Assembly (NCBI GenBank): GCA_013396755.1
Contig: VWZF01003015.1
Location: 285,972 to 349,971 of the forward strand
DNA: 64,000 nt
Source: Sclerurus mexicanus
Taxonomy: Eukaryota > Chordata > Aves > Passeriformes > Furnariidae
Reading direction: 5' to 3'
Under the pieces are notes generated by a model, which was not told where the DNA came from, searched no databases, and was given only the letters and a program-made list of their open reading frames with translations. Below, piece after piece: positions 52,547-61,083 of this stretch (positions are counted from its first letter, which is position 1; the number at the start of each line of letters is the position of its first letter). The position numbers were made by a program, and so were the translations under genes.

Positions 52547-53593
52547 CGGAGGTGCTGGGAGAGCTGTGGTGGGCAATCGTCTCTGGGGTGAGGCACATCT
52601 CACCGTGCTCGCTCCCCCCAGAGCCACGCGGCCCTCGGCATTCCCTGCCCTTGGCTGGGCTTGCACCAGGTGAGCGCCCCGTGGAGGGCCGGTGAGGGCT
52701 GGTCTCAGCAGCCCCAGGAAAGCCTCAGGGCTGCAGCTTCGTGGCAGGCAGCCCTGCCGTGAGCGGTGCCCTGGGAGACTGAGCCCCGCATTTGTGTGGT
52801 CCCCTGGGTTTTGNNNTAAGCCGGAGGGTGACTGGAAACCTGTCCCGTGACTGCGGGAGAGACGTGCCATCCCTCCAGAGAGCACACCACAGCAGCTGCC
52901 GCTCACCAGCTGCGGGAGGGTCACAGCTCCCCGCTACCCCAGGGGCCTCAGCCCAGGGCTGGGGCGCCTCTGCCCGGCTGGTGCCTGCGGGAAGGGCTGG
53001 GCGGCGGGGTGTGCAGAGCCGCCCCACGGCTCCGGCGCTGTGCGGCAGAGGATTAGCTGCTGCGCGGCTGCGGTGGCAGCAGGAGCCGCGGTGGCCCCGC
53101 CGCATGCTGATGAGCAGCGAGCGTCGGGCTGACCCTGCTGGATTCTTGCACACAGTTCCCGGGACCGGGGACCAGAGGTGCCCGTCCCACAGAGAGGAGT
53201 GGTGGCAGGTCTCCTCTATCCGCTCAGCTGGCCCGTGTCCCTCGCAGGCATACCTCTAATGTAAGGTCACAGCTGGAAACTCTGAGGTGCCTCTGACACA
53301 GAGGTTGGGGAGTGCTCCCTGCTGACATCTGCTTGCCCCAAGACCAGGCAGATATGCTGTGGGCATGAAACACCCAGTCAGCTTTCGCACCTAGAATTTA
53401 GAAGCCACAGATGGACATGGATGTGAGCCCTTCCTTATCACCATCACCCAGCAAACCACCCACAGTCCTCCAGCGACACTGGCCACCAGCCCTGGGGCTC
53501 CTCAGCTCTGCAGGACAGCAGGGCATGCCACCTCCCCCAAATTTTTCAGGCGCTGGGTAGAGCTCAGAGACACCAGCTGGGTCCTACAATTGG
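52547..53593. other. GC-rich intergenic region between DNAI1 and ENHO
   Basis: The two convergent 3' ends (DNAI1 on +, ENHO on -) are about 1.05 kb apart. The sequence is GC-rich, with a 3-base gap at 52814-52816 inside ttttgnnntaagcc. CpG-dense sequence at about 52930-53120 could be a small CpG island, but I see no first exon. The 226-codon open frame there depends on the gap and is not credible. Confidence 0.7.
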
Positions 53594-53599
53594 TTTATT
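53594..53599 (-). promoter_or_regulatory. ENHO: Probable ENHO polyadenylation signal
   Basis: AATAAA on the - strand (tttatt on +) lies about 1.2 kb downstream of the ENHO stop. The interval 53600-54808 would then be the ENHO 3' UTR. It contains no credible coding frame. It is assigned by position only. Confidence 0.6.
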
Positions 53600-54808
53600 A
53601 GTCTAGTAAAAACAAGGCTGCAGAAGGATGTGTTCGCTACACCTGACACAGGGAGGAACCGCAGGCTCTGCCAGGCCCGGCCAAGCCGGCACAGGGACCC
53701 TGCCTGGTGTCCCTCCCACTCCACCCCTCTGTCCCCTAATTGCAGTGGCTGTGCCAGTGGTGACCATGGCTATTGCTCGGCTCTAGGATAGGCAAGGCAG
53801 AGCCCTCCAAAACCCATGGCACCTGCTGGCAGGGCAAAGGATGCAGCAGCCAGGCTTGAGGACAAGCCAGACCACAAGCATCCCTCCCCACAGAGCCACT
53901 GGGATCCCCAGGGAACAGTTGGGGTCAAAGAACCTTCAATTCTGTTTGGGCACTCTCATCTCCCCACATCTCCCACCTTCCCAGGAAAAAGCCACTCCAG
54001 GCTGCAGTCAGTGGGAATGGGGATGCCAACGAGGGCATGTCTGCCGCTCGAAGGCTGGTCAAATCCCACTGTCTGGCCTCGGTTGGGAGCAGGCAGGAGG
54101 GAAGGCAGGGACACCCAGCGAGGAGAGTGCCATTTGCCTAGCAGCATTAGTGCTAATGCTGGAGGGGATTGACAGACAGAGGGGGGAGGATGGGGCAGAC
54201 CACGCAGACCCTCTTGTGCCTCACCAAACTGGCTGTTTGGGCAGACATATGCCAAATGCCATCCTGAGTCTGGGGACTCATGGCACCCCAGGGCCACCCC
54301 CAACATCTGGACTGGTAGCACCCCGCTCTGCCAGCAGGACCAGGGCTGCTCTGGTGCCCCTGGGCTCATCACTCCACCATTGAACAGCCAGCGTGCTTGG
54401 AAAAAAGTGCTGTGCCAGCCCTGCTGCCTCCCCTCTCCGAGCCTCCAACTGGCCTCTGCAATGTGGTGGCCTCTGTCCCGGGCCCACAGGCTCCTCCTGA
54501 GCATGGGGTGCACAGGAAGGCAGGGCTCCTGCTGTGCTTGCTGGCCGCTGGGACAGGCATGACTGTCTGTCCCTGTAGCATATCCCCATCTGTTGTTTCT
54601 CTCTCCCCGTGATCACTGTGGGCAGTTGCAGGAACTTCACACACCAAAACTACAAAGGCAAAGGACTGTGTCCCCTGTCACAGCCCCTGCAAGCAGCTTG
54701 GTGTCCCCTCTGTTTTCATCCTGCCTGGTCCAGCACCCCAGTCCAGCTCAAGCATCCAGGCTCGTTCAGCTCCTTCGGCAAAGCCGGGTACCCAACTCCT
54801 CAGGCAGA
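53600..54808 (-). other. ENHO: Inferred ENHO 3' UTR
   Basis: This is a GC-moderate stretch between the ENHO stop and the AATAAA at 53594-53599. Long open frames occur on both strands (up to 185 codons) but have no recognisable family features. The extent of the UTR is inferred from the poly-A signal only. Confidence 0.5.
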
Positions 54809-54994
54809 TCAAGGCTGCAGCAGGTACTTCTCTTCATTCCTGGACTCATCCACATCAGAAACTGGGCTCTTCTTGGGACACGAAGGGGTCCTGCAGGCTT
54901 TGCAGAGGATGAGGAAGAGGATGAGGATGAGCAACGCGATGACACAGTTAAAAGAAATTGCCACGATCGCTCCGGTGGAGAGAGCAGCCCCCAT
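54809..54994 (-). CDS. ENHO: ENHO, adropin (energy homeostasis associated), 61 residues
   Basis: Adropin is a small secreted or membrane-attached peptide hormone linked in mammals to energy balance and vascular function. The 61-residue frame starts MGAALSTGAIVAISFNC, continues with a hydrophobic membrane or signal segment (about residues 9-30, rich in Leu/Ile/Phe) and CKAC, and ends EEKYLLQP. The MGAA.S start, the hydrophobic core, the C.AC motif, a CP.K.P motif and the YLLQP end match the adropin family. The ATG is the first in frame, in a strong context (G at -3 and at +4). Human adropin has 76 residues. The difference lies mainly just after CKAC, where the human protein has a long Ser/Pro-rich stretch before its next cysteine and this one has only about four residues. 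Position next to DNAI1 in opposite orientation agrees with human synteny. Confidence 0.93.
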   Translation of the reverse strand: MGAALSTGAIVAISFNCVIALLILILFLILCKACRTPSCPKKSPVSDVDESRNEEKYLLQP

Positions 54995-55278
54995 GGCCGC
55001 TGTCCCACACGAGTAAACGGGGCCCACGGCTCGGTCTCACGCTTGGGATGGCAGTGCAGTGCCTGAGCGTGCAGCCTCCCCCTGCCGGCATTGGCAGGGG
55101 ACAGAGGGGACGGCGGTGGGACGGGGATGGGGCCAGGAGGGCAGCAGGACAGGTTCGCCCCGTCACTTTTTGGCTGCTCGCAGCTGCACCGCACAGCTGG
55201 GAAGGGTCGGAGACAGCTTCCCTCGGCTCCCCCTCCTCCAGCAGGGCGGTGAGGACACAGGGACCCCTCTTCTCCCTC
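54995..55278 (-). other. ENHO: Inferred ENHO 5' UTR part of the coding exon
   Basis: On the - strand a strong acceptor (ttttctctcttccag) ends at 55279. This suggests that the coding exon begins at 55278, with about 284 nt of 5' UTR before the ATG at 54994. Mammalian ENHO also has a noncoding first exon. That exon would lie near or inside the gap at 55400-55986. A weaker acceptor (gtgtgggacag) ends about five bases before the ATG and is the alternative. Confidence 0.45.
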
Positions 55279-55399
55279 CTGGAAGAGAGAAAATCACCGT
55301 CACGGCAGGCACGAGGGGACGGGCCGCGGGGGTGCCCGGGGGGAGCCTTTGCAGCACCCCCTGCTCCGGCTGTGCCCCCTGCCCTGCCGGCGCAGCCGG

Positions 55400-55986
55400 N
55401 NNNNNNNNNNNNNNNNNNNNNNNNNNNNNNNNNNNNNNNNNNNNNNNNNNNNNNNNNNNNNNNNNNNNNNNNNNNNNNNNNNNNNNNNNNNNNNNNNNNN
55501 NNNNNNNNNNNNNNNNNNNNNNNNNNNNNNNNNNNNNNNNNNNNNNNNNNNNNNNNNNNNNNNNNNNNNNNNNNNNNNNNNNNNNNNNNNNNNNNNNNNN
55601 NNNNNNNNNNNNNNNNNNNNNNNNNNNNNNNNNNNNNNNNNNNNNNNNNNNNNNNNNNNNNNNNNNNNNNNNNNNNNNNNNNNNNNNNNNNNNNNNNNNN
55701 NNNNNNNNNNNNNNNNNNNNNNNNNNNNNNNNNNNNNNNNNNNNNNNNNNNNNNNNNNNNNNNNNNNNNNNNNNNNNNNNNNNNNNNNNNNNNNNNNNNN
55801 NNNNNNNNNNNNNNNNNNNNNNNNNNNNNNNNNNNNNNNNNNNNNNNNNNNNNNNNNNNNNNNNNNNNNNNNNNNNNNNNNNNNNNNNNNNNNNNNNNNN
55901 NNNNNNNNNNNNNNNNNNNNNNNNNNNNNNNNNNNNNNNNNNNNNNNNNNNNNNNNNNNNNNNNNNNNNNNNNNNNNNNNNNNNNN
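55400..55986. other. Assembly gap (587 N)
   Basis: This is an unsequenced stretch between GC-rich sequence and a tandem repeat, probably hard to assemble because of both. It may hide the ENHO first exon or promoter. Every open frame spanning it is an artefact of N translation. Confidence 0.99.
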
Positions 55987-56195
55987 CGACACCGACACGG
56001 CCACGGCACTGACATGGACACGGACACTGTACTGACACCGGTACTGACCCGGTACTGACCGAGCACTGACACCGGCGTTGCCAGTGCTCACCCAGTATTG
56101 CCCCGGTACAGACTCTGTACTGACCCTGCTACTAACGCCCGTACTGACCCGGTACTGAGCCCGATACTGCCCGAACTGACCCCGGCACCGACCCT
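55987..56195. repeat. Degenerate minisatellite, ~10-12 bp unit (GTACTGACCCG-like)
   Basis: Many imperfect copies of tactgacccgg, cactgacacc and gtactgaccctg follow one another, from the gap edge to about 56195. The array directly abuts the gap and probably continues into it. Confidence 0.85.
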
Positions 56196-56239
56196 GCTGC
56201 CCTCCCGCTGCTGCAGGTGCAGCCCTGCCCCCGTGTGCT

Positions 56240-56310
56240 CACACACACACACATGTGCACACACACACGTGCATACACACACACACACATGTGCACACAC
56301 ACACACGTGC
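56240..56310. repeat. Interrupted CA repeat, 71 bp strictly alternating purine-pyrimidine
   Basis: CA runs are joined by atgtgc, acgtgc and atac blocks, but alternation of purine and pyrimidine is never broken from 56240 to 56310. Such tracts are good candidates to adopt Z-DNA under negative supercoiling. The tract lies upstream of ENHO (transcribed leftwards), about 1.25 kb from its ATG. Confidence 0.9.
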
Positions 56311-58099
56311 TCCTGGGCCCGAGCACACCGGGGCTCGAGGATGCTGAGTGTGGACCTGCCTGAGCTGGGCTGGGGTCCCTGCCGGGTCACAAGGGCCACA
56401 GGCAGGCAGGGCTGGGCACAGGCACCATCACAGCCCCCGCAGGGGAAGGAAGAGGACATTTAGAGACGTTCGGTACCTGGGAGTCTGAGCAGCGTCAGCC
56501 TCACCAGCACAGCTGGGTTCTCCCTGTCCTGCCAGTGGGAAAACTGAGGAATAGGGCAGCCCAGCCGTGGGCGCAGGCATGTCACACCCCAAACTGACAC
56601 CTTCCACAGGGGCACCGAAGCCACACACCCTGGTGTGGGGTGTCACCCCAAGCAGGGGAACAGCTGGTGAAGGACAGCGGGGGGAAGTGGCTGGGGGGCA
56701 CACAGGGTGCTGGGGGTGGTTCCTGGAGACCCCCACGAATCAGGTCTCAGCACGTGCAGTTGCTCTGAAAAGCCAGGTACGCCTGGTGACATGGCAGTGA
56801 CACGGGGGCATCCACAGCAGCCTCTCGGGGATGGGGACCTGTCCAGCCAGGCAGCCGCACACGGTGTACTGCACCAGGGGAAAGAGGCAGCTGGACAAAG
56901 GATGGGTGAGAAGGGCAGACCTGTAAGAGAGCTGGGACCTATCCTGGCTCAGGAACTCCCAGGTGGAAAGGCGGGTTAATGCTCAATCCTGACAGGGGAA
57001 CCACCAAGTCAGCCGAGGATAACTTTCAAAGGATGAAACAAAAATAACAATCACTTTGCAGCTTTGATGAGGAGGCGTTAAACGCCTCCGCCACCAGGGA
57101 GGCTCACACAGGCTGCCTGAGGACCCGGCTCTCAGGCTCTCCACTAAGCGGATGTTTTGAGTAAACAAACACAGGCACATTGCCCACTGAAATGTCACAA
57201 CCAATCTGATCTGACACTGAAGCATCTTCCTTGGCATTTATGGCTAATCTGCTAATTAGTCAAGAAAAGCAGTCTCCTCCTTAGCTGTAAGGGAGCAGCA
57301 GCTGCGAACAGCACCAAGATTAGCCAGATTAACTCCGCCCCATCCCCAGGCTTCTTCACCTGGTGTGGAACAGCAGACAGGTCCGGCATGAGACCTGAAG
57401 AAGGGGAGGAGGAGGCACGTACACCCGGCACTGTCCTGCCCCGTGCTGGATGCTCAGCCTGTGACAAAGCTCATGCTGGTGCGAGGCAGGCGAAGTCTTG
57501 TCCGTGAAGGCATCGGGTGGCACAAGTAGCACACCACACTTCTCCTGACCCCCGATTTAGGTAAAATATCTTCTTAAAGTGTTTGTATTGTCACCCACTG
57601 ACTGACAATGCAGAGCATTGAGTCCAGCTGGAGCTCACTACCAAGGCAGGGACATGGGAAGAGTGTGCAGGACAGGCAGGGCTCAGGACATGGTGTGAGC
57701 AGGGGTTGTTCTGGTGAGAACTGTCTGTCACAGGGAACACCACTCCCCTCCTGCCCAGAGTTACTTACCAGAGGTGCTCCAGAAGGGAAATTATTGCCTA
57801 AGAAAAGATGATCCATCCTTTGCCTCACTCGGCAGAGCTTGGAATTAGTCTTTTTGAGACTTCAGTTCTGGTCAGCTTGAAAAAAATTAGCAACACAATG
57901 TTGACCTTTTTTGGATATTAAAGGAAGCTAATATTTGAATATTAAGCTATTCCCCTCAGATCCAGGTTCATTTGCAGTCATGAGAGGAAAAAACGTGGAG
58001 CAGTGGGAGAGCTGGAAGAGCAGCTTCAGGCACAGCCCCATCACCAACGCTCACAGGGTGACCTCCAGTGGGTCGAGGAAGACATGACAAATTTCCAAG
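56311..58099. other. Intergenic region between ENHO and RPP25L
   Basis: No coding exon is recognised. In particular I see no cytokine-receptor (CNTFR-like) exon, no WSXWS motif and no GPI-anchor-type tail. Chance open frames under 125 codons are present. Confidence 0.65.
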
Positions 58100-58115
58100 T
58101 TACATGAAGGGAAAC

Positions 58116-58121
58116 TTTATT
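58116..58121 (-). promoter_or_regulatory. RPP25L: RPP25L polyadenylation signal
   Basis: AATAAA on the - strand (tttatt within gaaactttattttg on +) lies about 735 nt after the RPP25L stop. The stretch 58122-58854 is then the 3' UTR. It includes a short (AGC)n run at about 58784-58798 and no other feature. Confidence 0.75.
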
Positions 58122-58854
58122 TTGAACCCACCCTTGTGCATTACCAAAGAGCAGTAAGGGGAAAGAACAGTATCCTTTGGAGCTTCCCATTATCACCACC
58201 CCAGGGCAGTTGCACAGCTGCAGGATTTTGGGCTGGTTATGGCACAAGTCAAGTGCTGCCACTTTGGCAGAGATGTGACCACGGGCTCTGCAGAGCTGGA
58301 GGGGGACGGGAAGGGAGCTATGTGCACATGATGGCAGACGGAGCTGCACCCCTGCAGCCCTACGTTCAACCCCCCAACAGGATCAGCAAATGGACTCTGG
58401 AGCACAGAAGTGGCCAACCCAGACCTGTGTCCTGCTGTCCATCCTCTCATGACCCCTGGTGATGCCGGCAGCAGCCGGGGAATTCTATGTCAGGTCCAAT
58501 ATCCCCCTTGTACCTGCCACACAGGCAGGTGTCTGTCCTGCTGCCTGGGCTGCTGCACCTGCTGGCAGCTGAAATCTGGCCAGGTGAGCAGCCCTTCACC
58601 TGGGCTCACTGACAGGACACCAACAGTCCCTGCTCAAGCAGAGGTGACTCCCGCCTTCCCTAACCCACTGCGGAGTGCGGCTGGCAGCCCTTGGCAAGGG
58701 ATCTCATCAAAACAGTTTCAGCCACAACCACAGGCAGTAACGGGAGTCCTGCCCGCCCCAACACGTGCCAGCAGCAGGTGTTCAGCAGCAGCAGCAGCTC
58801 TGCAGCCACAGCACCCGGCTGGCTCTGCAGCCACAGTCCCGCGGTGGCAGTGCC

Positions 58855-59397
58855 TCAGGGCTCCCCCGGCGCGGCCCCTGCGGAGCGCGGGTGCTTCCCG
58901 GCACTGCCCCTGCCCCCACCCTGCTTCCTCTTCATCTGGCCCTGCGACTCCACCCTGAGTGTCTCGGTCCAGAAGGCATCAAAAGATCCCGGAGCCTGGT
59001 ATCCCGGCTCCTGAGGGTCCAGGGGGTCTTTGCTGAGCAGGACACAGATGGCAGGAATGTTCCTCTTCACTGTCAAGGCATCGAGGCCAGCCTCAGGCAC
59101 AATGGGTTCCCACATCTCCTCGATCTGTCTGAAGAGCACTTTGGTGATCTGGTGGAGCTCCTTGAGCCGACGTTTCATGATTTCCACACAGGTGATCGTC
59201 TTGCTCACGGCCTTGCCTGAGCCAGTGAAGAGAATCTGCCTCACCGAATCCTGCTCCATCTTGCTCATGGCGTAGCCCATCAGATTCCTGATTTTGCTCC
59301 CATCCTTCACCTTCATTTCAATGATATCAGCAGGCAGGTCAGTGAAAGGAAGAGGACAAGGTTTCTCAACGATTTTCGTCTTCTTATAGTTCTCCAT
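58855..59397 (-). CDS. RPP25L: RPP25L, Alba-domain ribonuclease P/MRP subunit p25-like protein, 180 residues
   Basis: This is a nucleic-acid-binding Alba-family protein related to the Rpp25 (with Rpp20) component of nuclear RNase P and RNase MRP, which act in tRNA 5' processing and rRNA processing. The CDS is a single exon. It starts MENYKKTKIVEKPCPLPF and has an Alba domain at about residues 24-122, including KDGSKIRNLMGYA, QILFTGSGKAVSKTITCVEI (53-72) and the MKRRLKELHQITK helix. A WEPIVPEAGLDAL segment, NIPAICVLLSKDP, and then a Gly/Lys/Arg/Pro-rich disordered tail follow. Human RPP25L has 163 residues, so the tail here is somewhat longer. The ATG at 59397 is chosen because it follows the acceptor ttttccctttcag by nine bases and matches the family N-terminus. 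An in-frame upstream extension (to 59475) crosses that acceptor and is not coding. RPP25L and not RPP25 is inferred from its position next to DCTN3. Confidence 0.95.
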   Translation of the reverse strand: MENYKKTKIVEKPCPLPFTDLPADIIEMKVKDGSKIRNLMGYAMSKMEQDSVRQILFTGSGKAVSKTITCVEIMKRRLKELHQITKVLFRQIEEMWEPIVPEAGLDALTVKRNIPAICVLLSKDPLDPQEPGYQAPGSFDAFWTETLRVESQGQMKRKQGGGRGSAGKHPRSAGAAPGEP

Positions 59398-59406
59398 TCT
59401 GCAGTG

Positions 59407-60361
59407 CTGAAAGGGAAAACAGACCCGTGAACACAAACTCCCACCATAACTGTTGCACAAGGAAATTCTCACCACAATTAGCTACGACCTTTCCCCTGAA
59501 GGGCACTCTGAGCTAGCAGAGGTGGGGATCCTGGAAAGCCATTTCCAAAAGATTAGCCTAGTCCTTCTAAGGATGCACCTCCAGCATGAACACCGCCACA
59601 GAGCAGCCTGAGCCCTGGGAGGAACAGAGCTGGTGCTGCTGGTCTAAACAGGACAAGTGAAAAACACAGGCTGTATCTCAGCAGAAGCCAGAACAAACGA
59701 GTGAGCTGTGGCTACTGGGAAGAGAAGGCAGGGTGATGCTGCCACAGCTGCACCCCACGGGCAGCACGGGGGCACGCATTCCATGAACTCGGGCACAGTC
59801 CAGCTGCAGCACCCCGTGTGTGTCACAGACACGGGGTCGTGGGGCAATGGCGAGTGCAGGTGAGGGTACAACACTGCATGTCACAGGGCAGGGGGCAAGC
59901 CAGGGGTTGCAGGAACAAAGCTTCCTCGAAGGAAAGTGTAAGATAGAGAGGTCCAGCCCCACACTCCCCTCTCTGCCAAGGCAGGTCCCACCTGCCCGCC
60001 CCGTGCGGGGCACTCCCCCTCCCCCCCACACACGCAGCGCTCAAGGTACTTAAACACGCAGCTCCCGAGCCCCGTTCCACCCACACGCGGCCCCTGCAGC
60101 CACGGGGCAGCCCAGAGCCCCCGCCCCGGGCCCGGGAGCACGCGAGGCCCTCGGGGCCCTCACGGCCCCGCCGCCACCGCCACATGGGGGCCCGCGGGCA
60201 GCCGGGACGCCGCGGTGGGACGCGGAGCAGTCCCCGTGGGACGCGGGCTGTCCCCGGGGGACGCGGGCTGTCCCCGGGGGACGCGGGCTGTCCCCGGGGG
60301 ACGCGGGCTGTCCCCGGGGGACGCGGGCTGTCCCTCTGGGATGCCCCGACCCCCCCCTCAC
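59407..60361 (-). other. RPP25L: Inferred RPP25L 5' UTR intron
   Basis: The - strand donor gtgagg at 60361 (after CGGCCGCAG) and the acceptor ttttccctttcag ending at 59407 define a 955-bp intron in the 5' UTR. The intron starts with a 20-bp minisatellite (60217-60340) and is GC-rich near the promoter. No other feature is seen in it. Confidence 0.65.
60217..60340. repeat. 20-bp minisatellite, about six units, in RPP25L intron 1
   Basis: Units of gggacgcgggctgtccccgg repeat with starts at 60238, 60258, 60278, 60298 and 60318, after a diverged 21-bp first unit at 60217 (gcggagcagtccccgt). The central copies are identical by eye and the last carries a ctct change. The array ends about 20 bp from the inferred exon 1 donor. 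Confidence 0.95.
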
Positions 60362-60486
60362 CTGCGGCCGCCTCCGCGCGCCCCTCGCTTCAAGATGGCG
60401 GCCGCGCCGCGAGTGCGCAGGCGCGGAGCGTGCAGGCGGGGCCGGGAGGAGACCACGCCCCTTCCGGGGCACGTGGGGGCGGGGCC
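60362..60486 (-). promoter_or_regulatory. RPP25L: RPP25L CpG-rich promoter with inferred noncoding exon 1
   Basis: This is a TATA-less, CpG-dense segment. On + it contains caagatggcggcc (YY1-type, 60391-60403), tgcgcaggcgc (NRF1-type, 60414-60424), GC boxes (ggcggggcc and ccacgcccc), cttccgg (ETS-type, 60461-60467) and cacgtg (E-box, 60470-60475). This set is typical of housekeeping-gene promoters. The noncoding exon 1 should end at 60362, before the donor. The transcription start is not determined. Confidence 0.65.
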
Positions 60487-60490
60487 GGCT

Positions 60491-61083
60491 CCGGTAATCC
60501 CGGGAGAGCTCCGGTTATCCCGGGACAGCTCCAGTTATCCCGGGACACCTCCGGTTATGCCGGATCAGCTCCGGTGCCCCTGGGTCAGCTCTGGTTATCC
60601 CGGGCAGCGCCGGTTATCCCGGGACAGCTCCAGTTATCCCGGGACACCTCCGGTTATGCCGGATCAGCTCCGGTGCCCCTGGGTCAGCTCTGGTTATCCC
60701 GGGCAGCGCCGGTTATCCCGGGACAGCTCCAGTTATCCCGGGACACCTCCGGTTATGCCGGATCAGCTCCGGTGCCCCTGGGTCAGCTCTGGTTATCCCG
60801 GGCAGCGCCGGTTATCCCGGGACAGCTCCAGNGTTTCGGTTATCCCGGGAGAGTTCCGGTTATCCCGCGACAGCTTCAGTTATCTCAGGCGGCTCCGGTT
60901 ATCCCGGGAGAGCTCCGGTTATCCCGGGACAGCTCCAGTTATCCCGGGACACCTCCGGTTATGCCGGATCAGCTCCGGTGCCCCTGGGTCAGCTCTGGTT
61001 ATCCCGGGCAGCGCCGGTTATCCCGGGACAGCTCCAGCTTTCCCGAGCAGCTCCCGCTGTCCCGGGCCAGCTCCAGCTCTCCG
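60491..61083. repeat. ~20-bp minisatellite with 99-bp higher-order repeat
   Basis: Monomers like ccggttatcccgggacagct are arranged as a five-monomer unit of 99 bp (20+20+20+19+20). Unit copies occupy 60531-60629, 60630-60728 and 60729-60827. A fourth begins at 60828 but is broken by an N at 60832, and a further full copy lies at 60935-61033. The three contiguous copies are identical by eye, which suggests recent homogenisation. Diverged monomers flank them (60491-60530, 60833-60934, 61034-61083). The array sits immediately upstream of the RPP25L promoter. Confidence 0.97.

Noticed and set aside
54809..55027. Longer ENHO start at 55027
   Set aside because: It begins with GTG, not ATG. The family N-terminus MGAA.S begins at 54994 in a strong initiation context.
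54948..56091. Several open frames of 228-374 codons on both strands
   Set aside because: They exist only because the 587-N gap has no stop codons. The flanking parts are antisense or out of frame with ENHO.
58855..59475. Longer RPP25L start at 59475 (26 extra N-terminal residues)
   Set aside because: The extension crosses a clear splice acceptor (ttttccctttcag) and does not begin with ATG in a good context. The MENYKK start matches the family.
60217..61083. Regularly spaced repeats resembling a CRISPR array
   Set aside because: The repeats are head-to-tail without unique spacers, in a vertebrate nuclear locus. They are minisatellites.
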